From the NCBI GenBank assembly GCA_032716605.1, contig CM064502.1:36009882-36073881 (forward strand): a stretch of 64,000 nt of DNA, written 5' to 3'. Positions within the stretch are counted from its first letter, which is position 1. The number at the start of each line of letters is the position of its first letter. A program made the translations under genes and the position numbers. This document shows positions 49,850 through 59,771 of this stretch, piece after piece. The notes under the pieces are model-generated. The model was not told the origin of the DNA, made no database searches, and was given only the letters and a program-made list of their open reading frames with translations. Source of the DNA: Paralithodes platypus (lineage: Eukaryota > Arthropoda > Malacostraca > Decapoda > Lithodidae).

Positions 49850-52800
49850 ATGGCTAATGTGGCCCCAGTTTTTGCCCTGTGCATTACCCCTACTTGCGCG
49901 GGTATCCCAATTTTTGCGCATAACCTTTGCATAAGGTGTGTTAGATGTCTAGACCGTTCAAGGGGTCTCTGGGTTACACTTAATTGTTCCTTTTGCTCCC
50001 AATTAGCCAATAAAGTCCTGTGTGACAATGACAAGACCGCGGCGGTAGCGTTGAGAGAGGTCAGACAACAAATGTCGGCCTACACTACCATTGTCGCACA
50101 TAAGTCACTTCAATGTGACAACGTCCCACTTTGGGATAAGTTGCTGTCAGAGCACCCTCCCCCTAAACGTACCTCTAGAGTAACGGGTTTTAAGCCGACA
50201 GAGACTAGCCAGGGTTCTGTATCGTCTGTGGATACGTTTAAACGCCCGAGAGAGCCTACTCCCCCGGCAGCCACCTCCTCGTCGCAGGCGAGATCGAGGT
50301 CAAGGTCACCCCTCAGACAGCGGTCTTCAAGTCGGGCCTCTTCCCCGTCTAGTAAGAAGTGTAAGACTGAAGCTTCCCCCAGTGGCCATGGTGGTGATTC
50401 TTCCAAACCTAGGTCTAGTTCGCGGTCACACCGTAGCCACAAATCCTCCAAAAAGGATTCCCATAAGAAGTCCTCTCGACATTCTACTAAGTCTAGTGCA
50501 TCTCATCGTACCTCTACACCTGAAAATGTTTCTGTTACAGCCTCAGAGTATAGTGAAGCGCCTGTCCCTAAACAAGATTTACCTATTGTTATTTTAACCC
50601 TAGAAACGGAAAGTTCAGGAAATTCAATAATTGAGAATGTTTCAGACTCTCAAGAGAGCGTAGGCCAGAGCCTCGGTGTTTGGCGGTTTGCTCAGCCAGG
50701 GTCTGACCATCCACGTCCGACTCATACGAGTCACACAGTAGCCGATGTCCACAGGGACGCGGCGACCCCATCCTGTATCCCTGATTTATCTTGGAAACAA
50801 GGTGCCCCTGCCTCGGCGGGGTCTTCTCAGGAGGATCGGGAGGAACAAGATGAAGTGTCATTAATTTCAGATAGGGAGGGACAAGGGTCAGGCTCAGGCC
50901 TGGACGCCGCCCATGATAATACTGATTCACCTGAAAGTTCTGCATCTAACCAGTTTGTTACAGCACAAGAAATTGATGGGTTACTTACTCATGCTCTATC
51001 AAAATTCTTTAATCAACAACGAGAAAACCCCACAATGGACTTGGGGGCTCCCTTGACAAGTTCTGCGGTACGGCCTCTGATAACGTCAATCGATTTATCT
51101 AAGATTCCTAACCCTCCTACTCTGTCACCGGCAGGGAGCTCTAAGCCAGCTACGGCGGCATTCACTACGTCAAATGTCAGGGTCATTACGGATGTTAATC
51201 CACCCCCTCTAGACAAAGCGCCTCTTAGAAAGGTAGCTATGCCCCTGCTTTATGGGCCAGACGAGTCATGGGTCCCTTTGAACCCCTCTAAGCCAGAGCT
51301 TGCCCAGCCTACCTTGTCAGGGGAACTCCCGGTACCACGTGAGTGGTTTATCCAGGGAAATAAGTCTAAGAAATTAAGGGCATTGGATGCCTTGGGTAAT
51401 GTTTTGGACGTAAATATCAAGGCTATACCTAGTTATTATCATCAGGATTATTTCGTTTATGCATCTAAGCCTGCTTTACCCCCTGCCTCAGCTTCAAAAC
51501 TTTTTTCAGACTGGTCTAAGCTGGATGGGTTTAATGATATTAAGGCTCTGTCGGCTCTTACTCCTGAACTAGATTTACAGACCGTCACAGACGAGACAGC
51601 TAATCCAGTGTTGAAGGTGGGACAGTTGGGACCAGGACCTTGGGTGGATTGGGAGGTAGAGGCTCAAAACTTTGCAACCACTTTCACTTCTAAATCTTCC
51701 CACCAGATCCCTCAGGATACACATTCATGGTTCTCCATGCCGGTAGGTTCTGCCGGCGGAGTTCCGTCAGCTTTATTTTCTTTTCTAGCTGCCCCTAAGA
51801 TTAATCTTTGTGAACTAAAGGAACCATTCACTACCCCTACCCCTTCTCACCTAGACAGAGAATTTAGGCTAAGGGGAAAAGCTTTCCGCCTGTTTTCACA
51901 GTACATAGTTTCTCAACAGGTGGCTAAGTCTTTACTCAGGTCTACTCAGGCAATCGCAGACGCGGATGCTCGAAGATCAGTTGAGTTATCCCGGCGTCTG
52001 ATTCTTCAGTCGTCGATTCAATCCTTAGGTGACATACGCACAGCCTTACTTGAGGCGGTGCGAGCACGACAGGATCTTAGGATGTCATTAGTTCGCAAGC
52101 TGCCTGATCGCATTGCTAACCAGGTGGTAATGTCCCCAGTACTTACACCTTCTTTAATGTCCCCTGATGTATGGCGAACAGTGTTTAACATGGCACAGGC
52201 CGTGAAGCACAGTCCCGCACAGGCTAAGAAACCTGCATTTAACTTCCCCAAACCTAAGCCTCCTACTAAAGCTCAGCCAGGGGGTTCTAAGCCGTTTCTT
52301 CCGCCTAAGTCCTCCCAATCCCCCCTGGGTCAGTTCAGGCATAGACAGAGAGGGTTTTCAGGACAGAGGGGACGCGGCCAGTATAAGCCGGGGCAGGGCC
52401 AGTCTTCGGCCCACACCAGCCAGCCGGCGAAGCGTCCAACACCACTCAAACCCACCATCAAAAAACTAAAGTCTTTCTCACTCCCAGTGCCTATCTTAGA
52501 GCCGGAGGAACCGAGGGAAGTACAGCCGGCGAACCCTTGTCTGCTAACTGGGTCGTTCCGAACGTGTCACCAAGCATGGCCGTTAAAAACCTGGGCACGG
52601 ATGGTGGCACGCAAAGGCATCACTTGGCAGTGGCTCCGGCGACCTCGCTTACGTCAGCCGACAACGGCAAATTGTGTTTCATTAGAGGTGGAGTTGCTGG
52701 TCCAGGAGATGATTGCCAAGAATGTCATCATCCCGGTCCCTCCAGATTACCCTGTATTCACGTCAAAACTGTTTTTGGTTCCCAAACGGGACAGTGTTCA

Positions 52801-53932
52801 GATGAGGCCGGTCGTAGACCTGTCTTATCTGAATCTTCACATTTACAACGAGTCTTTCAGAATGTTAACAGTTCATCAAATCAGGCTAACACTTCCGCCG
52901 GGAGGCTGGATGTGTTCCCTAGACCTGACAGACGCCTATTGGCACGTGTCGGTCAACAAAAGATTTCAAAGGTTTCTGGCCTTGAGGATCAGGCACCAAA
53001 ATTTTGTTTTTCAGAGGATGCCGTTCGGTTTGAACCTAGCACCTCGATTATTCACGAAACTAGTCCGGCAAGCCCTGATGCCGTTGTTAAAACAGGGAAT
53101 CAGAGTGTTGTGGTATCTAGATGACTGGCTGGTGGTGGCAGAGACACAACAATTATGCATAAAACATGTCAATATCATTTTAAATCATGTCAAAACTCTA
53201 GGCTTCAAGGTAAATCTGGTAAAGTCAAACCTTGTTCCCTCAAGAGTAATTCAGTGGATAGGGCTGGTCTGGGACACCGCCGCTCTCACTCTGAGTCAGA
53301 GTGTGGACAATCGCAACAGGTTTCGCAGGAAACTGTTCAGGTTTCTTCACAGTCTGACTACGACACGAAGAGTCTGGGAGTCTCTGGTCGGCTCTCTCAA
53401 CTGGATTCAGCTAACTGTCAAGTTGGGCCGGTTGAAAGTAAAACGATTAATATTGGAAGGCAACAAATATTTCCCACTCTTACCGGCGGGAAAATTATGG
53501 CCCATACCAAAATTAATCCACACCTTACTAGCGGTCTGGGCGAAGAGGAAAACATTGCACTCAATCATGTCATGGACCTCTCCTCCTCCAACGGTATGGG
53601 TAGACACGGATGCGTCAGGCACCATAGGGTGGGGATTTCAGTCAAATCAGGGGCACCAGGGTCAGGGACTTTGGTCCCACTTAGAAATCTCTCACATAAA
53701 TGTCAAAGAGTTACTAGTCCCCTTGTATTTCCTTCAGGCTCACGGCCCGGCGTTACGGGGCAAGTCAGTGGCCTTCAGAATGGACAATCTGAATGCAGTT
53801 CACTGTATTCAGAAACAAGGGTCAACGAGGTCAAGGAAGTTGCTACTCGTGTCGGAAGAGATTTTTGTTCTAGCCACCAGTCTAGATATTTATCTTCACG
53901 CATCTTATCTCCCAGGCGTAGCGAACGTCTAG
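49850..53932 (+). CDS. DIRS gag-RT-RNase H polyprotein (to in-frame TAG)
   Basis: 1360 codons from ATG 49850. Residues 1-60 are Cys-rich (CITPTCAG, CIRCVRC, CSFC). About 115-220 are Ser/Arg/Lys-rich (SSSQARSRSRSPLRQRSSSR), likely RNA-binding. About 400-800 are gag-like and about 810-880 basic and Gly-rich. RT follows: FTSKLFLVPKRD, MRPVVDLSYLN, CSLDLTDAYWHV, FQRMPFGLNLAP, with catalytic YLDD at about 1089-1092. RNase H starts near 1245: VWVDTDASGTIGWG, NVKELLV, RMDNLNAV, YLPGVANV. Gag and RT in one frame differs from DIRS1 itself, where gag is separate. The TAG at 53930-53932 stands just before ADALSR, the last conserved RNase H motif. Confidence 0.9.
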   Translation: MANVAPVFALCITPTCAGIPIFAHNLCIRCVRCLDRSRGLWVTLNCSFCSQLANKVLCDNDKTAAVALREVRQQMSAYTTIVAHKSLQCDNVPLWDKLLSEHPPPKRTSRVTGFKPTETSQGSVSSVDTFKRPREPTPPAATSSSQARSRSRSPLRQRSSSRASSPSSKKCKTEASPSGHGGDSSKPRSSSRSHRSHKSSKKDSHKKSSRHSTKSSASHRTSTPENVSVTASEYSEAPVPKQDLPIVILTLETESSGNSIIENVSDSQESVGQSLGVWRFAQPGSDHPRPTHTSHTVADVHRDAATPSCIPDLSWKQGAPASAGSSQEDREEQDEVSLISDREGQGSGSGLDAAHDNTDSPESSASNQFVTAQEIDGLLTHALSKFFNQQRENPTMDLGAPLTSSAVRPLITSIDLSKIPNPPTLSPAGSSKPATAAFTTSNVRVITDVNPPPLDKAPLRKVAMPLLYGPDESWVPLNPSKPELAQPTLSGELPVPREWFIQGNKSKKLRALDALGNVLDVNIKAIPSYYHQDYFVYASKPALPPASASKLFSDWSKLDGFNDIKALSALTPELDLQTVTDETANPVLKVGQLGPGPWVDWEVEAQNFATTFTSKSSHQIPQDTHSWFSMPVGSAGGVPSALFSFLAAPKINLCELKEPFTTPTPSHLDREFRLRGKAFRLFSQYIVSQQVAKSLLRSTQAIADADARRSVELSRRLILQSSIQSLGDIRTALLEAVRARQDLRMSLVRKLPDRIANQVVMSPVLTPSLMSPDVWRTVFNMAQAVKHSPAQAKKPAFNFPKPKPPTKAQPGGSKPFLPPKSSQSPLGQFRHRQRGFSGQRGRGQYKPGQGQSSAHTSQPAKRPTPLKPTIKKLKSFSLPVPILEPEEPREVQPANPCLLTGSFRTCHQAWPLKTWARMVARKGITWQWLRRPRLRQPTTANCVSLEVELLVQEMIAKNVIIPVPPDYPVFTSKLFLVPKRDSVQMRPVVDLSYLNLHIYNESFRMLTVHQIRLTLPPGGWMCSLDLTDAYWHVSVNKRFQRFLALRIRHQNFVFQRMPFGLNLAPRLFTKLVRQALMPLLKQGIRVLWYLDDWLVVAETQQLCIKHVNIILNHVKTLGFKVNLVKSNLVPSRVIQWIGLVWDTAALTLSQSVDNRNRFRRKLFRFLHSLTTTRRVWESLVGSLNWIQLTVKLGRLKVKRLILEGNKYFPLLPAGKLWPIPKLIHTLLAVWAKRKTLHSIMSWTSPPPTVWVDTDASGTIGWGFQSNQGHQGQGLWSHLEISHINVKELLVPLYFLQAHGPALRGKSVAFRMDNLNAVHCIQKQGSTRSRKLLLVSEEIFVLATSLDIYLHASYLPGVANV

Positions 53933-54391
53933 GCAGACGCTCTGTCCCGGAGACAGAGCACGACAGTAGAATGGGAGCTCAAGCAACCCATTTTCGACCT
54001 AATGATTGCGGAGCTCTCCCATCCACAAGTGGATCTTTTTGCGTCCGAGGAGACTCACAAGCTCCCTCTATACCTCACCCGCCGGGCGATAACGCCGGCA
54101 GGGGGGCCAGACGCCCTAGTGACAGACTGGAACAGATGGAGCTCCATCTATCTGTTTCCGCCGCCAGATGCGTCACTAATGTGCCACGTAGTGAACAAAC
54201 TACGAGTTTATCGAGGCTTAGTCTCGCTAATCGCGCCCCTGTGGCCGGCGCAGGTGTGGTACCAGCAATTAATAATGTGGTGCCCGGACCCGGTATCGCT
54301 CCCGGTCGGGTACTTCCACTTAGACACGATTGGCAACCTAGAGACCTCGCTGACTTTTGCATTATGGACATTCAGGAGGCCAAGTGGCTAG
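53933..54391 (+). CDS. RNase H end and methylase-like segment, same frame after TAG
   Basis: The frame continues for 152 codons past the TAG: ADALSRRQSTTVEWELKQPI, DLFASEETHKLPLY, DALVTDWNRWSSIYLFPPPD, APLWPAQVWYQQLIMW. This matches the segment after RNase H in DIRS elements that is described as related to Dam-type methylases. Its good preservation means that the TAG is either very recent, an error, or read through. It ends with TAG at 54389-54391, 28 bp inside the recombinase start. Confidence 0.82.
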   Translation, partial: ADALSRRQSTTVEWELKQPIFDLMIAELSHPQVDLFASEETHKLPLYLTRRAITPAGGPDALVTDWNRWSSIYLFPPPDASLMCHVVNKLRVYRGLVSLIAPLWPAQVWYQQLIMWCPDPVSLPVGYFHLDTIGNLETSLTFALWTFRRPSG

Positions 54392-55344
54392 CACCATACG
54401 GTAGGGATGTGACCAATAAATTGCTCAATCAATATACTCAGTCTACTAAGCGACAATATCAATCTCATTGGAAAGCTTTTACTTCTTGGATTGTTAGAAC
54501 GGAACAAACTGTACCCTCAGTGGCATTGGTTTTTAATTACTTGAACTATCTGTTTGAGCAGAAACGTTTATCTGTGGTTACTTTGAAGAATCACTTAACT
54601 GCGATTAGAGTGCCCTTTTTCGACCTTACAGGTCTATCCATACCGGTGGCGGAGGAAACAGGATTTATGAGAGCGTGTTTTAAACTCCGCCCACCTCCCC
54701 GTCAGCTCATGCCTACTTGGTCTCTGGACAAAGCTTTGTCTTTACTTCATTCTCGTCTGTATCAAAATACTGCAGACTTTGCTTTAATCTTAAAGAAGGC
54801 AGTTTTCCTTTTGGCTTTGGCCACCGGAAACAGAGTGTCTGAGCTGGCGGCGATGAGCAACACACCTAATTGTCTTAGGTTTGGTAGACTTAATGATTCA
54901 ATTTCCATTGCACCCTCCCCGGCGTTTGTAGCCAAGAATGAGCATAGTGCACACGTGTTTTCTGAGTTCACGGTGCCGGCGTTAAAAAGGGGAAAGGTGC
55001 ATCATAATTTATGTCCAGTGCAAGCTCTAACCAAATATTTGAGAATAGCTCCTCATAACCCCCAAGGTGCTTTATGGGTAGCGAGTACGGGTAAACGCTT
55101 ACTTAAACGGCGATTAGCCTCTCTTCTGGTAGAAGTCATTAAAGAGAGTAATCCCGGCGTTGTGGGTAGGGCCCACGATTTACGCAAGTGGGCGGCCTCT
55201 TTACGTTTCCTGAAAAACTTTTCAGTTGAAGATATTGCGTCCACACAGTTGTGGGCGTCTAATCATACGTTTCTCTCTAGATACTTGTCAGTTGCTCTAG
55301 ACAAACCTTCCTTACCATGTATAGCTTTAAGGCAGAGGGTCTAG
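54364..55344 (+). CDS. DIRS tyrosine recombinase (YR)
   Basis: 326 aa from the ATG at 54364, which lies in the overlap with the preceding frame. The amino part is a core-binding-like helical region (YTQSTKRQYQSHWKAFTSWI, FNYLNYLFEQ). The catalytic domain shows LATGNRVSELAAM (first Arg, near 54831), HDLRKWAASL (His-x-x-Arg, near 55173) and FLSRYLSVAL (nucleophilic Tyr, near 55281). It would join the circular cDNA to the chromosome, replacing the DDE integrase of LTR elements. The frame is open much further upstream (from 53155), but that part overlaps the RT gene and has no recognisable domain, so I start at 54364. No inactivating change is visible. Confidence 0.9.
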   Translation: MDIQEAKWLAPYGRDVTNKLLNQYTQSTKRQYQSHWKAFTSWIVRTEQTVPSVALVFNYLNYLFEQKRLSVVTLKNHLTAIRVPFFDLTGLSIPVAEETGFMRACFKLRPPPRQLMPTWSLDKALSLLHSRLYQNTADFALILKKAVFLLALATGNRVSELAAMSNTPNCLRFGRLNDSISIAPSPAFVAKNEHSAHVFSEFTVPALKRGKVHHNLCPVQALTKYLRIAPHNPQGALWVASTGKRLLKRRLASLLVEVIKESNPGVVGRAHDLRKWAASLRFLKNFSVEDIASTQLWASNHTFLSRYLSVALDKPSLPCIALRQRV

Positions 55345-55913
55345 GTGGCCCTGCAGTCACTTATGTTTATTTTCACGGAAGGGGGGGGGGGGGGGGGGTG
55401 CAGTCAGTTGACATAGGACACCCTAGACCCCGCCGGAGTATGAGAGCTGTGATACAATTTAAGGTTAAAATGTGATATGAAAATTTCTCTGCGAGAATTT
55501 GTGCTAGTACAAAGTTTAGTACAAAACAACGGTGTTGTTATAGTAGTTTTAGCTGCGAAAGCAATGTAACATTAGTTCAATGGAGTTCATTAGCAATTGA
55601 TCTCCACATGTATTTTGGGGTTTATGATGTGCACATATAAACTTATAACTTATTATTTTTGTCACCACTCGTTGAGTGGGGTGCCTTTTGTAACTACAGA
55701 TCTGTGTTCAGAATCTTCAGGGTTACCTATTTTTGTCGGGCAGGCTTCTTTGAAGCACGCACCTGCCTGAACCCCTTTTTCTTGTATATTTCCGGCCTAC
55801 GCCGTATTAAATACATTTTTCAAAAAGTAAGAATACTATGTGGTTGTTTTTATTATCTGCTTTTCTAGAGTTATGATATGATTACGAATGTCCCCCTCCA
55901 GTCTTAGATATCA
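55345..55913 (+). other. DIRS 3' untranslated region
   Basis: Contains a run of 18 G (about 55381-55398) shortly after the recombinase stop, then AT-rich sequence. No ORF of note. Confidence 0.6.
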
Positions 55914-56030
55914 GGCATGTTCGTCAATGATGGAGGGGCCACTAATAAATTATAGGTTTGACTCCTGTAAGGAGATAAAGAAAACCTAATATTTAGTAGT
56001 GGCCCCGTAATCATTGACGACTGGGGCCCT
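55914..56030 (+). repeat. DIRS internal complementary region (ICR)
   Basis: Starts GGCATGTTCGTCAATGATGG (reverse complement of the left tip), passes AATAAATTATAGGTTTGACT and ends GGCCCCGTAATCATTGACGA (reverse complement of the right tip). It is thus the reverse complement of the right end (56325-56443) joined to the left end (47741 on). In the DIRS1 model this allows end-joining into a circle and restoration of the tips. Confidence 0.93.
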
Positions 56031-56092
56031 CCCGACCGTCCCCTTCCCATTCGTTGATGTATTAAGGATTTTGGTTTACTTGATATGTCAGT

Positions 56093-56443
56093 GAAGGAGG
56101 AATGACGCCTGATTCAGCGTCTGGTCAGAAATCCACACAAGTACATCCACGATATGATGGAAAGCTTATTGGATAGTTATTCTTATTTTCTTTTTGTTTT
56201 TATTTTTTACGAAGTTTTTTCGTAGTGAGAACCCAATTCATAATGACTGAAGCCATGAGTGAGGTCGCGTGCGCTCATGATGAAGGCTCCTCAGTTTTTA
56301 AATGCTCTGCGCGGTAGATTCAAACTACGGCGGATTAGTGTTTGAAGAGGATGCCTTATGTAATAGGCATGTTCGTCAATGATTACGGGGCCACTACTAA
56401 ATATTAGGTTTTCTTTATCTCCTTACAGGAGTCAAACCTATAA
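56093..56443 (-). repeat. DIRS right inverted terminal repeat plus terminal extension
   Basis: 56093-56401 is the inverted copy of the left repeat. 56402-56443 (TATTAGGTTTTCTTTATCTC, then TTACAGGAGTCAAACCTATA) is present only at this end and in the ICR, and marks the true right end. Confidence 0.9.
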
Positions 56444-56520
56444 TATTATTTATATATATACCGGTATATATATATACTGTACAGTATATATACAGTATAT
56501 ATATATTCGTACTACCTATA
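56444..56520. repeat. AT palindromic tract, right flank of DIRS
   Basis: ATTATTTATATATATACCGG then TATATATATATACTGTACAG: several short perfect palindromes (TATACCGGTATA, ATACTGTACAGTAT). Confidence 0.8.
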
Positions 56521-57340
56521 TTATGCTGGCCAACAGTGATATATTGATGAATGGAATTACAGTTTACGATATGTGGATTGGATGTTATGAGTTGTAAAGA
56601 TGAAGGAAATTGATACTGATTATAATGAAGGGAATGTTGACGTCTGTGAGTGATGGGGAAAAAGTGGGCAGGTTTTGTTATCATCATAACCATAATGCTT
56701 TGGACAAGGGAACCACATGATTATTTCAACATCGGAATCTTCAACCCAAGAGCACAGACACATCGCGAGCATGACTCAAGGCAGCATATTTGAAAAACGA
56801 AAATGAAAATAAACAAGATTATGAAGAAATAATTGTGAACTGGGATGAAGGGAACTTCACCCCACTGGTGTTGGGACCGACAACAAGTGTCTTCTATGGT
56901 AGCTTACCCCAACATCTCTCACAGAACCAGTGCCAGCAGAGAGGTCAAGTCACTACATACAGGAGATGCCGGCTCTCCTTTCTTCTCAGGTCTGCACTCC
57001 TGTGACTGATGGGCACAAGGTCCTCCCCAATGAAGAGGACAATGGTGAGACACCTTGATTGTGCGATGGCAGTGGCAGAGGGCCGCATTGGTGAGCAGCA
57101 TGGTTGAGTTTAGAGAGGTAGAAAATAATAAGATCTAAGGGAATTGAAATATGGTTAGTAGGACTCATTTTTTGTAAATTTCGTGTACATTAAGATACCA
57201 AATAATAGAAGCAAACATGCTTACATTACTGAATTTTTGTGGACATGCAAGTAATGGACGCTCTTTTGTAAATATACAATGGCTTGCTTAAGAATGGGAA
57301 GGGGGTGGGATCTTCTATATTTTTTATATATATATATCTA
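56521..57340. other. Unassigned sequence
   Basis: No recognisable gene or repeat. GTAAGCATGTTT-like stretches near 57215 recall 30920-30935 (cAACATGCTTACATTA versus AATGTAAGCATGTTTCC, in reverse), so a dispersed repeat may be shared. Confidence 0.35.
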
Positions 57341-57345
57341 TCTAT

Positions 57346-58158
57346 CTATTGCCTGACGCCGTGATCCCCGAAGGGGTGGCCACGAACGAACCGCCGCCAT
57401 GCACCTCTGTCCCCAGTCAGTCGACGCCCCTCCCCCCAACCAGCACCGCCTTCGTTCATGTAGTTCCTCACTCCATCCTTCCACCTCATATTCGGTCTAC
57501 CTCTCCCCCTCTGTCCCTCCACCTCGCTCTCGTACACCCTCTTAGTCATTCTCTCGCTTTCCATACGTTCCATATGGCCGAACCATCTCAAGTTGTTCCT
57601 TTTCACACTTTCCAGCACATCTACCTCCACACCACACCTCCTTCTTACTTCCTCATTAGTCTGTCTATCCCTCCATGTAACTCCGCACGCACTCCTTAAG
57701 TAATTCATTTCCACTGCTCTCACTCTTGGTCTGAGTCTCTCAACCAACGTCCATGCTTCGCTTCCGTAAGTCAGTGTCGGGATTACCACACTGTCATGCA
57801 AGGACTTCTTCACTTCCATACTGACCACCCTATTTCTTGTTACTGCTTTTAGCGTTCCTACAACCCTCTTCCCCTGTTGTACCCTCTCCCGCACCTCTTC
57901 ATCCATAGTCCCATCTTTACTCAACACACTGCCCAGATACTTAAAAGAGTTGACGATCTCCATAGCCTGACCGTTCAGCTTCACCTCACACTCTGTGACT
58001 TCACCCCTTTCGAAGACCATAACCTTGCTCTTCCCCGTATTTACCTTCAAATTCCGTTTTTCGCACACTGTTCCAAACTCATTTACCAGACCCTGCAACT
58101 CCCATTCATTATCACTCATCAGAACTGTATCATCCGCAAACAGCAGTATAGGTAGCTT
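57346..58158 (-). pseudogene. LINE family L-GKS, 3' half from the RT active site (copy 2)
   Basis: The minus frame begins just upstream of the start at 58119 with LPILLFADDTVLM (catalytic FADD) and continues NLKVNTGKSKVMVFERGE, NGQAMEIVNSFKYLGSVLSK, VVGTLKAVTRNRVVSMEVKK, TLTYGSEAWTLVERLRP, NNLRWFGHMERMESERMTKR, GQRGRGRPNMRWKDGVRNYM to RGHPFGDHGVRQ (257 codons). It is 5' truncated exactly at the active site, which is typical of incomplete target-primed reverse transcription. The remaining frame is open to the end, so it is fairly young, but it lacks most of RT and the endonuclease. Confidence 0.85.
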
Positions 58159-58159
58159 C

Positions 58160-58990
58160 CACTCAATATATATATATTTTGTTTATATATACATTTATTT
58201 TTATCAGTACAAAGTGTTCTAAAGTGTTTGATAAAAGCGTTGTATGCTTATATTTAATGTTAACTATATTGTTGCCTGTAGTCTTGAAAAAAAACTTCAA
58301 GAGAAACTGTTTTTTTGTTTTCCTTTTCATAGGCAACTGGGAAAGAACGATATTATTTTGCATAATAGATGCACAAGTCCAAATTTGCATGCCATTTTCT
58401 TGAATATGTCCCATGAAACACATTATTGTTGATTAAAATGTAAAACTTGCAAACTAAACAAACCAAAATTGGGACAAGGACAATATAAAGTCAAATTAAA
58501 TTATCAAAATCGCTATGTGGAAACAACGCTTACTAAAATGAAAATTATTAAATAAAAGAACACAATCCACCACATAGGGTGTACATTACTACATGAGCAA
58601 GTTAATCTGTTTCCCAAGCAAACTAATCACACATATAACAACGCACTATCGTCACGTTAAAGGAAGTAGTCAAGTTTGGGAAGTCCGGGACGTTCTGGCA
58701 AATTTTACTAAACTCTGCATGAATAAAGAAACTAAATGTTAAATGTCAAAATATTATTTAAAATCAAATTTGCAACATGACAAGACATTAACAATAGTAC
58801 AAAATACAAATATTGATAAGATATCTATACTATTACAAAATAATATAGAAAATACAGTACAGCACTCACTAACGATAGTGCTATCGGGTAGGTACCTGTT
58901 AAAATACTCTTAACACTATTATAGATTTTTGTGAGAACAAAATTGACTTGAAAGTACAACTACTGTAAATCCATGCATGTATTATGATTA
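58160..58990. other. Unassigned AT-rich sequence
   Basis: No gene or repeat recognised apart from a short ATATATAT stretch next to the LINE. AACAAAATTGGGACAAGGAC near 58461 resembles AACAATCCAAAACAGGGACG near 34860. Confidence 0.35.
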
Positions 58991-58996
58991 CCTTAA

Positions 58997-59204
58997 CCCA
59001 TTCAGTACCAGGGACGTCCTTTTCATCATATTCTGGCACCCATTAGACGATTTTATTCAGCTTTAGGAAGGACCTCTAGCAATGATAAGACTTCAATCTA
59101 TCTCGACCAACCCTTTCAACTACCACAACTCCTTCCTAAGCAGCATAATATCGTCTAAACATAGCTAGAATAAAATATTACATACGTCGCTGGTACTCAA
59201 AGGG
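58997..59204. mobile_element. 208-bp TTAA-flanked MITE
   Basis: Ends CCCATTCAGTACCAGGGACG and, inverted, CCCTTTGAGTACCAGCGACG, with TTAA at 58993-58996 and 59205-59208. A second inverted pair lies within (TAGACGATTTTATTC and, inverted, TAGACGATATTATGC). A partial relative lies at 40985. Confidence 0.78.
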
Positions 59205-59208
59205 TTAA

Positions 59209-59770
59209 GTTTATGAGAAAGTCATGTTTTTTGCCCAATTTATCAAGGCTTGATAAGAAGGACACAATTTTACGAGCCCGTCGATAGAGTGACACAGCAC
59301 ATCAATCACTGTCTAGCATGGTATAGAAGAACAGGGAGGTTGGTGGAGAAATGTGCATACATATTTTCCTTGGTATTATTATTATCAATATTGTTATTAT
59401 TATATATTACTTTCTCGATAGTGTATTGGTTAGAGCGTGGACAGTTTCGAGCCCATGAAACAGAGACGCCGGTCAGCCTGTCTTCACAGCCACAGAGGAT
59501 TCCCAGTGTATCGTTTCTGGCTGAAGAGTTACGATGGGGCAGAAGGGGAGGGATGAAGGCGATAGCGGGGTCATAGTTTGACGGGTGGGGGAATATAAAT
59601 GGCAGGAAGGGAGACAGAGGAAGGTGGCTGGGCTAAGAGAGGTGGGGTAGCAGACACCACAGTATAAGGTGGAGGGGGAGGGGGGGGGGGAGAGAGAGAT
59701 AGATGCCAACCCACTTTACCTCGAATTAATTATTCGAGAGTTAAACTTAAAGTGTTCCTTTTATATTATA
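59209..59770. other. Unassigned sequence with a purine-rich stretch
   Basis: No recognisable gene; a 108-codon ORF at 59250-59576 shows no domain that I know. GGAGGGGGAGGGGGGGGG with GAGAGAGA follows at about 59671-59700. Confidence 0.35.
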
Positions 59771-59771
59771 T

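Larger units (their letters stand above)
47741..56443 (+). mobile_element. Complete DIRS1-like tyrosine-recombinase retrotransposon (8.7 kb)
   Basis: The parts expected of a DIRS1 element are present in order: left inverted terminal repeat (47741-48049), leader, gag-RT-RNase H frame (49850 on), methylase-like segment, tyrosine recombinase (to 55344), internal complementary region (55914-56030) and right inverted repeat (56093-56401) with a 42-bp extension. No target duplication is visible, as expected for recombinase-mediated integration from a circle. The two inverted repeats look identical over almost their whole length, which argues for recent insertion. DIRS1-like elements are known from decapods. 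Confidence 0.93.

Noticed and set aside
53155..54363. Extended N-terminus of the DIRS recombinase
   Set aside because: It overlaps the conserved RT and RNase H coding in another frame and shows no domain; the ATG at 54364 gives the usual length.
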